A stretch of 54,330 bases of DNA from Acidobacteriota bacterium (GTDB lineage: Bacteria; Acidobacteriota; Vicinamibacteria; Vicinamibacterales; CAVVIG01): the NCBI GenBank assembly GCA_016195265.1, contig JACPZW010000016.1, positions 1-54,330 of the forward strand. The letters run 5' to 3'. Positions 31,219 to 39,829 of this stretch are shown here, piece after piece. The position numbers were made by a program, and so were the translations under genes. The stretch's first letter is position 1. Each line of letters opens with the position of its first letter. The notes below the pieces were generated by a model. It made no database searches and had not been told where the DNA came from. It was given only the letters and a program-made list of their open reading frames with translations.

Positions 31219-31293
31219 TGGCTGATGGCTGATGGTTATGGCTGATGGCTACCTGACGGACTTCTCGACCATCGGCCATGAGCCATCAGCCAT
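31219..31293. repeat. heptamer dyad (TGGCTGA family) upstream of ctaA
   Basis: TGGCTGA units at 31219-31250 (one shortened to six bases) face a complementary arm ATCGGCCATGAGCCATCAGC at 31271-31290. The arms can form a hairpin in the untranslated gap between the cupredoxin lipoprotein and ctaA. Confidence 0.8.
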
Positions 31294-31307
31294 GTCGCTC
31301 TCTCTCT

Positions 31308-32117
31308 TTAGTTCGTCGTCGTCGCCGCCGGCGCCTTGAACGTGAAGGTCACGTCCTTCGATTCCTTCGCGCCGATCGTCACGCTCTGGGTCGCCGTGCC
31401 GAGCTTCTCGTGCCACGCTTCCAGGGTGTACGTGCCGGGCGGCAGGTTCGAGATGTCGAACTTGCCGTCCTTGTCGGACGTCGCGAAGTACGGGTGATCG
31501 AGGACGCCGACGTAGGCGTTCATCCAGCCGTGGACGTCGCACTTGAACGGCACCATGACTTCCTTGGCGCTGAACACATGCGTCATCTTCATGCCCTGGA
31601 TCGGCTGGCCGTTGTTGAACTCCTGGTTGCCCTTCGGCATCGCGTGGATGTTGTGCAGCGTCGGATCGCTGTTGACGATGGTCAGCGTCTGGCCGACGCG
31701 CATCCCGAACACGTGCGGATGGTAGCGGCAGTTCTTCTGATCGATTTGAGCCTCGCCGGTCGGCGGGTCGTAGCTGTAGTTGCCGAGACCGTCCTTCACG
31801 TAGACAAAAACGTTACCGAGCGACTTGCCGTCGGCGCCGACTTCATACGTCTCCTGGAATTGCGGGCTCGTGTTCTCCTTCACGCACACCGGATCGGCGT
31901 TCATCTTGATCGGTTCGTTCTTCGGCACGGCGCCGTCGACCGTGACCATGCCTTTGACGCTGCCGGCTGTCGTGGGATCCACCTTCTGCCCGCCGCCCGC
32001 CGCCGAGGCCGCCGCCGATTCGGCCGGCTTCCCCGCGTCCGAACTTCCACCACCACACGCGACGACCGAAGCCGCCAGCGCCAACCCGAGCACACCGACC
32101 CACGCGTTTCGTAGCAT
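31308..32117 (-). CDS. cupredoxin-like lipoprotein with carboxypeptidase-regulatory region
   Basis: 269 aa; AGGAG lies six bases before the ATG. A lipobox (SVVACG, C21) predicts a lipid-anchored periplasmic protein. The domain at about 130-205 carries a plausible type-1 copper set: H155 and H158 (DPTLHNIH), C193, H196 and M199 (KCDVHGWM). A short carboxypeptidase-regulatory-like beta-sandwich follows (DKDGKFDISNLPPGTYTLEAWHEK). Its place at the head of the ctaA-ctaB-DUF420 genes suggests copper handling or electron transfer for the oxidase. Copper binding is inferred from spacing of the ligands. Confidence 0.78.
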   Translation of the reverse strand: MLRNAWVGVLGLALAASVVACGGGSSDAGKPAESAAASAAGGGQKVDPTTAGSVKGMVTVDGAVPKNEPIKMNADPVCVKENTSPQFQETYEVGADGKSLGNVFVYVKDGLGNYSYDPPTGEAQIDQKNCRYHPHVFGMRVGQTLTIVNSDPTLHNIHAMPKGNQEFNNGQPIQGMKMTHVFSAKEVMVPFKCDVHGWMNAYVGVLDHPYFATSDKDGKFDISNLPPGTYTLEAWHEKLGTATQSVTIGAKESKDVTFTFKAPAATTTN

Positions 32118-32162
32118 TGACGTCTCCTGAAGAGAAAAGAGTGCCGAAAAGAGTTCTATATT

Positions 32163-33542
32163 CTACCTTGCTTCCCCAAGCTTGCGCTCCACCCGATCCG
32201 CAATCCAGTGCGGATCCCACCATTCCACCGGGTTCACCATCCGGCCGGCGACCAGCATCGTGAAATGCAGGTGATCGCCGCCCGCCAGCCCCGTCATGCC
32301 GCTGCGGCCGATGGTCTCCCCCCGGGTCACGGTGTCGCCCACCTTGACCTCGAACGACGACAGGTGGCCGTAGAGCGACTGCACGCCCAGCCCGTGGTCG
32401 ATGATGGCGCAGTTGCCGTAGATGCCGAGCCAGCCCGCGTGCACCACGGCGCCGGCGTTAGCCGCGACGACCGCCACGTGGCTCGTCACGGCGAGGTCGA
32501 ATCCAAGGTGCACCTGTTGGTCCACTTCCTTGCCGTCGTAGAGGTAGGTCCGATGGTCGGCGAAGCTGGCTTCGACCTGCGAGTTGCCCAGCTGCACGAA
32601 GGGCCCGCTCCAGAAACGCGTCGCGGACGATTTCGCCGCCAGCGCGAGAATCTCGTCGGCGTTGATCTTCCGGAGGTCGCCGTTGATCTTCAGGAACGCC
32701 GGAACCAGATCCCTGCCCCTGCCGGACGACGGCGCGGTCATCTTCAGTTGCGATGAATGCTCGAGGATCTCCGGCACGACGCGCCCGATAAACCCGTCGT
32801 CGAGCGGGATGCGGCTCTTCTTGAACGGCTTCTCGAAGACGTTGTCCACGAAGCTCGTCTTCGCCTGATTGCCGGCCTCGTCGCGCGCGAACGCGGCGAT
32901 CGGCGTGTTGAGCGGCTGATCGTAAAGCAGCGCGAAAAACGCAACCTTCAGCGACGGGTCGGCGCCCGTCACCGGTGCAGGATAACCGAGGTACTCGATG
33001 TCGCCGACGCGCACGCCCGAGATGACGTCGGGAGGCGTCGCCTTATAGACGACCATTTCCGATCCGCCGTGGTTGACGTAATGGTGCGTGGACACGACGG
33101 CAAGGCGCGGCGGATCGAGGCGGACCTGAAAGTCCTTCGAGGTCGTGGCGGTCAGCTGCACGAGATTCAGGAACGACGGCCGCGTCGCCGTCACGACGAT
33201 GCGCGCGGGGCCCGATCGCAGATTCGGGATGCTTTGTCTGTTGATACCGCGCGAGATGTGAAGCTGGTTGCGCTCGATCTGCGTCACGTCGGGCCCGCCC
33301 GTCGTCCTTTCGTCGAGCGTGAACAGCGGCGCCGTCTTGCCGTTCTGCTCGAACGCGATCGAAAGAGCCGTGAAGCGCGCGTTTGGGGCTTCGGCGGTAA
33401 CGTCGACCGATCCAGTCTGACCGACGACCTTGTCGGGTTTGTTGATCGTGAGGAGCGGTGGCGTCCCGCGTCCGGCCGCGGTGTAGGCGCCGACAACCGC
33501 CAGCGCGATGACGACGAGGAGCGCGAGGAGCCAACGAAGCAT
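32163..33542 (-). CDS. M23-family metallopeptidase
   Basis: 459 aa with a signal anchor (MLRWLLALLVVIALAVVGAYTAAG). A beta-rich middle leads to a C-terminal M23 (LytM-like) domain: HLGFD (about 344-348) supplies the His/Asp zinc ligands and HLHF (about 427) the His-x-His; GVQSLYGHLS and GRSGMTG are also conserved. M23 enzymes cut peptidoglycan cross-bridges, or act as regulators if inactive; here the zinc ligands are intact. Monocistronic, divergent from tRNA-Glu. A TACAAT lies seven bases upstream of its ATG. Confidence 0.88.
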   Translation of the reverse strand: MLRWLLALLVVIALAVVGAYTAAGRGTPPLLTINKPDKVVGQTGSVDVTAEAPNARFTALSIAFEQNGKTAPLFTLDERTTGGPDVTQIERNQLHISRGINRQSIPNLRSGPARIVVTATRPSFLNLVQLTATTSKDFQVRLDPPRLAVVSTHHYVNHGGSEMVVYKATPPDVISGVRVGDIEYLGYPAPVTGADPSLKVAFFALLYDQPLNTPIAAFARDEAGNQAKTSFVDNVFEKPFKKSRIPLDDGFIGRVVPEILEHSSQLKMTAPSSGRGRDLVPAFLKINGDLRKINADEILALAAKSSATRFWSGPFVQLGNSQVEASFADHRTYLYDGKEVDQQVHLGFDLAVTSHVAVVAANAGAVVHAGWLGIYGNCAIIDHGLGVQSLYGHLSSFEVKVGDTVTRGETIGRSGMTGLAGGDHLHFTMLVAGRMVNPVEWWDPHWIADRVERKLGEAR

Positions 33543-33549
33543 GGACGCA

Positions 33550-33555
33550 ATTGTA
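33550..33555 (-). promoter_or_regulatory. TACAAT -10 element before the M23 gene
   Basis: Read on the minus strand, TACAAT is followed after seven bases by the ATG, the same spacing as at 2307 and 24795. It suggests a leaderless transcript. Confidence 0.4.
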
Positions 33556-33592
33556 CAAGTTTGGTAACATTTGCGGTTCCTCGCCGGCGAGT

Positions 33593-33667
33593 GGCGGTAT
33601 CGTCTAGCGGCTAGGACACATGGTTCTCAACCATGGAACCGGGGTTCGATTCCCCGTACCGCTACCA
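33593..33667 (+). tRNA. tRNA-Glu (anticodon CTC)
   Basis: 75 bases with encoded CCA. The acceptor stem GGCGGTA / TACCGCT closes with one G-T pair. The anticodon stem CATGG/CCATG holds loop TTCTCAA with anticodon CTC, and the T-arm is CGGGG-TTCGATT-CCCCG. It would read GAG codons, which are common in this GC-rich genome. Confidence 0.95.
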
Positions 33668-33680
33668 GCACTCATACACG

Positions 33681-35927
33681 GTGACTCGCACTCTTCCCCT
33701 TAGTCCCAGCCCCGGCCGTTGGCCGGGGCTTTTCTTTTCCATCGCGGTGTTTTTGTCAGTCGCGTGCGCGGCCGACGCCGGTCAACAGATTGCGTCACCC
33801 GACGGGCGGCGTGCGGTGGGCGCGGTCGAGACGCAGGGCGCCATCACGCTCGACGGCGTGCTCGATGAAGAGGTCTGGCAGCGCGCGCCCGCGGCGGCGG
33901 ACTTCGTCCAGGCGGAGCCGCACGAAGGGCAGCCCGCGAGCGAGCGGACCGACGTGCGCATCGCCTTCGATCGCGACGCGCTGTACCTCGGCGTACGTTG
34001 TTTCGACGCCATGCCGTCCGCGCTCATCGTCAACGACATCCGCAAGGACTTCACGCCGGGCGAGCAGGACAGCTTCGAGGTCCTCCTCGACACGTTCGCC
34101 GATCGCCGCAACGGCTTCGTCTTCGTCGTCAATCCGGCCGGCGCCAAGTCCGACGCGCAGATCGCCAACGAGGGCCGCGACGTCAACACGAGCTGGGACG
34201 CGGTGTGGACGGTGGCGACGGCGCGCGACGCCGAGAGCTGGACGGCGGAGATTCGAATTCCGTTCAAGACGTTGCGCTTCGAGCCGGGAACGAATCACGT
34301 GTGGGGCGTGAATTTCAGCCGCCGCATCCGCCGCAAGAACGAAGTCGACTACTGGTCGGCCGTACCGAGGGTCTACAACCTGTACCGCGCCGGACTGGGC
34401 GGCACGCTGACGGGGCTTCCCGACGCAAGCCGGGGACGCAACCTGCGGGTCAAGCCGTGGATCGCCGGTGATACAACCCGGGCAGTGGGCGCGCCGTCGT
34501 TCGACACCGGCGAGCACGTCGGCCTCGACGTGAAGTACGGCGTGACGCCGTCGCTCACGCTCGACGTCACCGCCCGGCCGGACTTCGCCCAGGCGGAAGC
34601 CGACGAGCAGCAGGTGAACCTGACGCAGTTCAGCCTGTACTACCCGGAGAAGCGGGAGTTCTTCCTCGAGAATTCCGGCACGTTCTACTTCGGCGACATC
34701 CCGCGCGAGTCGCGGCTGGGGTCGGCGCGCTTCGCGCCCCCGGAAGAGGAGATGCTGCTGTTCTTCAGCCGCCGCATCGGGCTGACGAGCGATGGGAACG
34801 CCATTCCCATCTACGGCGGCGGCCGGCTCACCGGCCGTGCGGGCCCCTACGGCGTGGGCGTCATGACGCTGCAGACCGAAGGCGCCGGCGCGAGCGCGGG
34901 CGACAACTACACGGTGCTGCGCGGCCGGCGCGACGTCCTCGGGACGTCCGACATCGGCGGTATTTTCCTGTCGCGCCAGTCGACGGCGTCCGGCGACTAC
35001 AACCGCGTGTACGGCGTCGACGCGAACTTCCGGTTCCACCGCGCGCTGAGCATCAATTCCTTCCTCGCGAAGTCGGACACGCCCGGCGTGACGGACGGTC
35101 AGCTCGCCGGCAAGGGCTCCGCGTCCTGGAATGCCAATTTCCTCCACACGCAGTATTCGTTCCTGACCGTGGGCGACAACTTCAGAGATGATGTGGGGTT
35201 CATCAAGCGAACGGGCATCCGCAAGCACTTCGCCGATTTCGGCATCCGGCATCGCCCGGAGTGGACCCGGAAGTTCGGGATCCGCGAGCTGCACCCGCAC
35301 ACCCGATACAACATCTACACCGATCAGTCGAACGAAAAGGTGTCGCACACCAATCACGTTGCCTACGCCTGGTTCTTCGAGCGCGGCGGATACATGGAGC
35401 TCCAGTGGAATCCGCGCTTCGAGCGCATCGTCACGCCGTTCAAGGTGAGGCCCGACCAGTCGTTCGCGCCGGGCAGCTACGGGTGGAACGAGTACGCGCT
35501 GGAACTCGAGACCGATCACAGCCGGAAGGTGGGCGTTTCCGCGCTGCTCACGACCGGCGGGTTCTGGACCGGCACGCAGACGTCCACCAAGCTGGGTGTG
35601 ATCGTGAGGCCGTCGTATCACCTGACGATCGACATGGCGCTGCAACGCAACGACATCGACCTGCCGTTTCCGATGCACGCCTTCGTGACGAATCTGGTGA
35701 CGTCGCGGGTCGGCTACGCGTTCAACACGCGCACGTTCCTCGACACGCTCCTGCAATACAACACGGACTTGCACCAGTTCAGCGCCAACGTGCGCTTCGA
35801 TCTGATCCACCGCCCGCTGAGCGACCTGTTCGTCGTCTACAACGAGCAGCAACTCACGAATCAGCCGACGCCGGCGAATACCGGCCGCGGACTGATCCTC
35901 AAGTACACGCACATGCTGGCGTTCTAG
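33681..35927 (+). CDS. DUF5916 outer-membrane protein with CBM9-like N-domain
   Basis: 748 aa from a GTG at 33681, which gives a full signal peptide (RWPGLFFSIAVFLSVACAADA); the start is uncertain because no ribosome site is visible and a tRNA terminator lies within it. GTG at 33747 is the alternative. Residues about 45-215 form a CBM9-like domain (ITLDGVLDEEVWQRAP, DALYLGVRCFD). The rest is a DUF5916 beta-barrel-like region with repeated amphipathic strands, ending in TRGLILKYTHMLAF-type sequence with a terminal Phe. Probably an outer-membrane carbohydrate-binding protein or transporter, function unproven. An earlier in-frame ATG lies inside the tRNA and is rejected. Confidence 0.8.
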   Translation: MTRTLPLSPSPGRWPGLFFSIAVFLSVACAADAGQQIASPDGRRAVGAVETQGAITLDGVLDEEVWQRAPAAADFVQAEPHEGQPASERTDVRIAFDRDALYLGVRCFDAMPSALIVNDIRKDFTPGEQDSFEVLLDTFADRRNGFVFVVNPAGAKSDAQIANEGRDVNTSWDAVWTVATARDAESWTAEIRIPFKTLRFEPGTNHVWGVNFSRRIRRKNEVDYWSAVPRVYNLYRAGLGGTLTGLPDASRGRNLRVKPWIAGDTTRAVGAPSFDTGEHVGLDVKYGVTPSLTLDVTARPDFAQAEADEQQVNLTQFSLYYPEKREFFLENSGTFYFGDIPRESRLGSARFAPPEEEMLLFFSRRIGLTSDGNAIPIYGGGRLTGRAGPYGVGVMTLQTEGAGASAGDNYTVLRGRRDVLGTSDIGGIFLSRQSTASGDYNRVYGVDANFRFHRALSINSFLAKSDTPGVTDGQLAGKGSASWNANFLHTQYSFLTVGDNFRDDVGFIKRTGIRKHFADFGIRHRPEWTRKFGIRELHPHTRYNIYTDQSNEKVSHTNHVAYAWFFERGGYMELQWNPRFERIVTPFKVRPDQSFAPGSYGWNEYALELETDHSRKVGVSALLTTGGFWTGTQTSTKLGVIVRPSYHLTIDMALQRNDIDLPFPMHAFVTNLVTSRVGYAFNTRTFLDTLLQYNTDLHQFSANVRFDLIHRPLSDLFVVYNEQQLTNQPTPANTGRGLILKYTHMLAF
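33708..33738 (+). terminator. rho-independent terminator of tRNA-Glu, within a signal-peptide coding region
   Basis: A 10-bp perfect stem AGCCCCGGCC / GGCCGGGGCT with a GTT loop is followed by TTTCTTTT. It lies 41 bases after the tRNA. The same bases are codons for SPGRWPGLFFS of the following gene if that gene starts at 33681. Confidence 0.88.
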
Positions 35928-35953
35928 AGCGGTTTGCTGATCGCTGTAGATAC

Positions 35954-36021
35954 GTAGGGCGGGTCCTTTTTGGACCCGCCGGGCGGCGACGGCGAGCCGG
36001 GTCCGAAAGGACCCGGCCTAC
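35954..36021. repeat. GTAGG-double hairpin-CCTAC element (REPIN-like)
   Basis: Hairpins GCGGGTCC-TTTTT-GGACCCGC (35959-35979) and GCCGGGTCC-GAAA-GGACCCGGC (35996-36017) stand between GTAGG and CCTAC. The preceding 25 bases (AGCGGTTTGC...ATCGCTGTAG) also match the copy at 44357, so the unit is longer than the hairpins alone. Confidence 0.85.
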
Positions 36022-36027
36022 TGAAAA

Positions 36028-36099
36028 GGGCGGGAAGGGCAGGAAGGGCGGGTGGGGCAGGAAGGGCGGGTGGGGCGGGCAGGACAGGTCGGGCGTGGC
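36028..36099. repeat. intergenic period-9 G-rich array (8 units)
   Basis: Eight in-phase nonamers of the GGGCGGGAA / GGGCAGGAA / GGGCGGGTG type. Only this copy is outside a gene; related runs are in coding DNA at 4152 and 43670. With at least four G-runs on one strand it could form a quadruplex. It ends just before the stop codon of the minus-strand gene (36107). Confidence 0.82.
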
Positions 36100-36106
36100 T
36101 GCTGGG

Positions 36107-36619
36107 TTATTCCGTCCAGACGATCACTTGCGATCCGCGTCTATCGGCTTGATCGAGGATCAGCCCGGGTCCGCGGCGCTCGATGTCCTCGAGCGTCAGG
36201 TGGACACGATCCGAGTCGAGATCGATCCCGTTGTCGCCGAGCACGGAAAACTTGTTGGACGGCGCGAGCCGCAGCAGCCAGAACGGAATGGAGATGTTGA
36301 CGAGTTTCTGCGCGCGCGTGTCGTAGGCAAGGACGCGCAGCGACGACAGCTTGGCCGTCGACGTTGAACCGGTCGCCAGCTCGCGATGCAGCACGGGCTC
36401 GTCATCGCGGCGGATCTCGATGAGCGGTTTCTGTCCGACGAAGCGCGCCCGCGCCTGCGCGAACTGCTCGGCCGCGCTGGTTTCCGGGGTGAACTGCGTG
36501 CGCACGTGGCGCGAGATGAAGTACGCCGTCCCGCCGACCGCCGAGATGGCCAGGATCGCCACGATGATGACGAGCGCGATGACGATGGAAACCCACGTTT
36601 GACGCTTGGTTTCGCTCAT
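36107..36619 (-). CDS. hypothetical membrane-anchored protein
   Basis: 170 aa. One N-terminal transmembrane helix (VSIVIALVIIVAILAISAVGG) follows a short basic leader, so most of the protein would be periplasmic. The rest is a compact alpha/beta region (IEIRRDDEPVLHRELATG, FWLLRLAPSNKFSVLGDNG). I recognise no family. It is followed on the minus strand by a repeat array and lies about 90 bases from the next minus-strand gene. Function unknown. Confidence 0.65.
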   Translation of the reverse strand: MSETKRQTWVSIVIALVIIVAILAISAVGGTAYFISRHVRTQFTPETSAAEQFAQARARFVGQKPLIEIRRDDEPVLHRELATGSTSTAKLSSLRVLAYDTRAQKLVNISIPFWLLRLAPSNKFSVLGDNGIDLDSDRVHLTLEDIERRGPGLILDQADRRGSQVIVWTE

Positions 36620-36664
36620 GACTCCACGGTTCTAGACGGCCGTATCGTCCGCCATGTTCGATAT

Positions 36665-36700
36665 CAGGGTCCGGCCCGGGTGGACCGGGGTCAAACCCTG
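36665..36700. repeat. small inverted repeat CAGGGT...ACCCTG
   Basis: Outer arms CAGGGT (36665-36670) and ACCCTG (36695-36700) enclose GGTCC and GGACC. It fills the gap between two minus-strand genes and resembles the GGGGTC-rich insert at 42512-42583. Confidence 0.4.
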
Positions 36701-36706
36701 CTGCAA

Positions 36707-37891
36707 TCATTTCAATCGCCGGCGGGCCTCGACCGCCGTTGCCGCATCATTGTCGCGCTCGCACAAGCCGATCGCCGCCTGGAACGCGCTCCTCGCCGCC
36801 GGGCGGTCGCCGGCTTTTTCCGCCAGCTTCCCGATTTCCAGCTGCGCGCGTCCGTGCACCCACGGGCGGCCTTCGACCAGCAGCGCGGCCTTCAGATCGG
36901 TCCCGGCCTCCGCCGATCGGTTGAGCGCGGCCAGCGCCGCGCCACGCTTGTAGCGCCACAGCGCGTCTTCGCCGAACATACGCGGCCGGCGGTCGTCGGC
37001 AAAGCGCCTCACACCTTCGGACAGGAACCGCTCGGCGTCCGCCGGGCGGCCGGCGCGCAGACTGGTCGATCCGCTCTCCAGCCACACCAGCCGGTTGCGC
37101 GGATACCGGGTCCGCAGCGTCGCCAGCTGCGCCAGCGCGTCGTCGTACCGTTTCTCGCGGTTATAAAGAAGGAGGAGGGCGAATCGGGCGTCGGCCTGGT
37201 TCTCCCCGCCGTAGGCTGCCGCGTCCTCGATCAATCGCAATCCGCGCTGGCCGTCGCCGCCGAAGCCGGCGATGTAGGCCGCCCATCTCAGCGGCAGCAC
37301 CAGCGTCGCCACGATGTAGCGGTACGTGCCGACGATGAGGCCCGCATCCTTGCGCTGGGGCGCGAGCGTCAGCACCTGCTCGTGCTCTTCGTAGGCTTCA
37401 CGCGCCGCGCGAAACGCCCCCAGGATCTTGCCGTCGACGGTTGCCGTGTAGGACGCGCGCAACCCGACGGCGGCGCCGAGCTGGTAGTGCGCATCCGGAT
37501 CGCGCGGACTGTTCGCCAGGCGTTGGCGGGCGAGGGCAATGGCGCGCTCGATGGACGCGCTGAACGCGGCAGCGGTGTCCGGCGGCGGAGGTGTCGCCTG
37601 CGTGTTGTTCGGCGTCGAGACGCGGCCCAGGTAATCATCGACGGTCATGTTGCCACGGCGATACGTGATCCCGAGCCACAGGGACATGGCGAGACCGCGG
37701 TGCGCGCCCGGGTCCAGCGGATCTGCGGCGACGGCCTGCTGGAAAGCGGCGAGTGCGTCGGCGTGGTCGAGGTTGTACGTGAAGTCGGCGGCTTTGGCGC
37801 GCAGTGCCTCCGACGCCGGGTTCGCCGCCGCCGGCGCGGAGAGCGCCGCGAGAATGCAGACCGCGCCGGTCCACTTACAGAAGCGCGCCAT
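36707..37891 (-). CDS. secreted TPR-repeat protein
   Basis: 394 aa with a signal peptide (MARFCKWTGAVCILAALSAPAAA). TPR-like helical pairs run through the protein: LDHADALAAFQQAVAADPLD, REKRYDDALAQLATLRTRYP, AGTDLKAALLVEGRPWVHGR. No catalytic domain is visible; it is probably a periplasmic scaffold. A TAAGAT lies six bases upstream of the ATG (37898-37903), which suggests a leaderless transcript. The gene is divergent from the oxidase operon. Confidence 0.75.
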   Translation of the reverse strand: MARFCKWTGAVCILAALSAPAAANPASEALRAKAADFTYNLDHADALAAFQQAVAADPLDPGAHRGLAMSLWLGITYRRGNMTVDDYLGRVSTPNNTQATPPPPDTAAAFSASIERAIALARQRLANSPRDPDAHYQLGAAVGLRASYTATVDGKILGAFRAAREAYEEHEQVLTLAPQRKDAGLIVGTYRYIVATLVLPLRWAAYIAGFGGDGQRGLRLIEDAAAYGGENQADARFALLLLYNREKRYDDALAQLATLRTRYPRNRLVWLESGSTSLRAGRPADAERFLSEGVRRFADDRRPRMFGEDALWRYKRGAALAALNRSAEAGTDLKAALLVEGRPWVHGRAQLEIGKLAEKAGDRPAARSAFQAAIGLCERDNDAATAVEARRRLK

Positions 37892-37897
37892 CCCGTG

Positions 37898-37903
37898 ATC
37901 TTA
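37898..37903 (-). promoter_or_regulatory. TAAGAT -10-like element before the TPR gene
   Basis: On the minus strand TAAGAT is followed after six bases by the ATG. The match to TATAAT is weak (4 of 6), so it counts mainly as part of the spacing pattern seen at three other genes. Confidence 0.3.
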
Positions 37904-38033
37904 CGACTTCCGGCGCGCGCCCCGGCGGTCTTCAAGATCGCGTCCGAAGTCACTTGCGCCCGCTTGTGCCTTCTGCATACAATCGCACCCGAATCATCCG
38001 GGATCCAAATCCCCTTAAGTGCAGGAGTCGACG

Positions 38034-39797
38034 TTGGACAACGTGACCACTCACGGGAGCGTCGCGCACGGCCACGCGCACGAACACGCGCATCATGAAG
38101 AGCTCGGGTTCTGGCGCAAGTACGTGTTCTCGATCGATCACAAGGTGATCGGCATCCAGTACGCGTTTACCGGCCTGCTGTTCCTCCTCTTCGGTTTCAC
38201 GCTGATGATGATCATGCGGTGGCAGATGGCCTATCCGGGCCGTCCGATCCCGCTGATTGGCGCGTGGCTCGGCCAGGATCGCGCGCCGATGGGGATCATG
38301 CTGCCCGAGTTCTACAACCAGCTCGGCGCCATGCACGGCACGATCATGGTGTTCCTGGGCGTCGTGCCGCTGGCCGTCGGCGGCTTCGGCAACTTCGTGA
38401 TGCCGCTCCAGATCGGCGCGCCCGACATGGCGTTCCCCAAGCTCAACATGGTGAGCTACTGGGTGTACTTCCTGGGCGGCGTGACGATGCTCGCCAGCTT
38501 CTTCCCGCACGGCGGCGCGGCGCAGTCGGGCTGGACGTCGTATCCGCCGCTCGCGGTCATCGCGCCCGGCCAGACGATGTGGCTCGTCGGCATGATCTTC
38601 CTGATCACGTCGTCGTTGTTGGGCTCGGTCAACTTCATCACGACCATCGTCCAACTCCGCGCCAAGGGGCTCAGCTGGATGCGGCTGCCGTTCTTCGTCT
38701 GGGCGCAGCTCGTGACGGCGTTCCTGCTGTTGCTCGCGTTCCCGCCGCTCGAGGCGGCCGGCGTGCTGCAGTTGATGGATCGCGTGGCCGGCACGAGTTT
38801 CTTCATGCCGAGCGGTCTGGTCATCAGCGGCAAGCCGATGCTGATTTCCGGCAACGGCAACCCGCTGCTCTGGCAGCACCTGTTCTGGTTCCTGGCGCAC
38901 CCTGAGGTGTACGTCCTCATCCTGCCGGCGTTCGGCATCATCTCGGAAATCATCGCGAACAACACGCGCAAGCCGCTCTGGGGCTACAAGACGCTCGTGT
39001 ACTCGGTGGTCTTCCTCGGCTTCATGTCCTTCATTGTGTGGGCGCACCACATGTTCATGACCGGCATGGGCACGACGATGAGCGCGTTCTTCCAGACGAC
39101 GACGATGATCATCTCGATCCCGTCGGTCATCGTGCTGACGTCGCTGCTGCTGTCGCTGTGGGGCGCGTCGATCCGGTTCAACCCGCCGATGCTGTTCGCG
39201 CTGGCGTTCCTGCCGATGTTCGCGATCGGCGGTCTGACGGGCCTGCCGCTCGGCCTCGCGCCGTCGGACATCCACCTGCACGACACCTATTACGTCATCG
39301 GGCACTTCCACTATGTCGTCGCGCCCGGCACGATCTTCGCGCTGTTCGGCGGGGTGTATTACTGGTTCCCGAAGGCCACCGGCAAGAAGATGAACGAGAT
39401 GCTCGGCTACGTGCACTTCTGGGGGTCGTTCATCTGCATCAACCTCGTGTTCATGCCGATGTTCATCCAGGGCCTCGGCGGCATGAACCGCCGGATGTAC
39501 GACGGCGGCGCGCAGTACGCGCACAACGCCGGCCTGCTGAAATGGAATCTCGTGATCGGGTTCGCGGCGTGGGGCCTCGGTCTGCTCCAGATTCCGTTCA
39601 TCATCAACTTCTTCGGCAGCCTCAAGTGGGGCAAGGCCGTCGACAAGAATCCGTGGGAGGCCACGACGCTCGAATGGTCCGCGCCGTCGCCGCCCGGGCA
39701 CGGCAACTTCCTGACCGATCCCGTGGTGTATCGCGGGCCGTACGAGTACAGCGTCCCTGGCGCCGCGAGAGACTTTAGTCCGCAGTTCGAGGCGTAG
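38034..39797 (+). CDS. ctaD: cytochrome c oxidase subunit I (aa3 type)
   Basis: 587 aa from the TTG at 38034, chosen because AGGAG (38023-38027) lies six bases upstream; a GTG at 38019 would swallow that site. Twelve-helix haem-copper oxidase subunit. Haem a ligands H101 and H426, and CuB ligands H289, H338 and H339, are present (HGTIMV, HPEVY, HH in WAHHMFMTG, HFHYV). The H289-P-E-V-Y293 block keeps the His-Tyr cross-link and the Glu of A1-type enzymes. The cytosolic N-terminus has nine His in a short stretch (THGSVAHGHAHEHAHH), possibly metal-binding. First gene of a six-gene oxidase operon. Confidence 0.95.
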   Translation: MDNVTTHGSVAHGHAHEHAHHEELGFWRKYVFSIDHKVIGIQYAFTGLLFLLFGFTLMMIMRWQMAYPGRPIPLIGAWLGQDRAPMGIMLPEFYNQLGAMHGTIMVFLGVVPLAVGGFGNFVMPLQIGAPDMAFPKLNMVSYWVYFLGGVTMLASFFPHGGAAQSGWTSYPPLAVIAPGQTMWLVGMIFLITSSLLGSVNFITTIVQLRAKGLSWMRLPFFVWAQLVTAFLLLLAFPPLEAAGVLQLMDRVAGTSFFMPSGLVISGKPMLISGNGNPLLWQHLFWFLAHPEVYVLILPAFGIISEIIANNTRKPLWGYKTLVYSVVFLGFMSFIVWAHHMFMTGMGTTMSAFFQTTTMIISIPSVIVLTSLLLSLWGASIRFNPPMLFALAFLPMFAIGGLTGLPLGLAPSDIHLHDTYYVIGHFHYVVAPGTIFALFGGVYYWFPKATGKKMNEMLGYVHFWGSFICINLVFMPMFIQGLGGMNRRMYDGGAQYAHNAGLLKWNLVIGFAAWGLGLLQIPFIINFFGSLKWGKAVDKNPWEATTLEWSAPSPPGHGNFLTDPVVYRGPYEYSVPGAARDFSPQFEA

Positions 39798-39829
39798 GAA
39801 CGCAAAGGCACAAAGGACACAGACGCTCA

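Noticed and set aside
33633..33680. Start codon of the DUF5916 gene inside tRNA-Glu
   Set aside because: The tRNA is complete and folds well; a start inside it would give a non-signal leader. Later GTG codons give a proper export signal.
36028..36099. Origin or iteron cluster
   Set aside because: The repeats are G-rich nonamers without an AT-rich melting region or a replication gene nearby, and they match coding repeats elsewhere.
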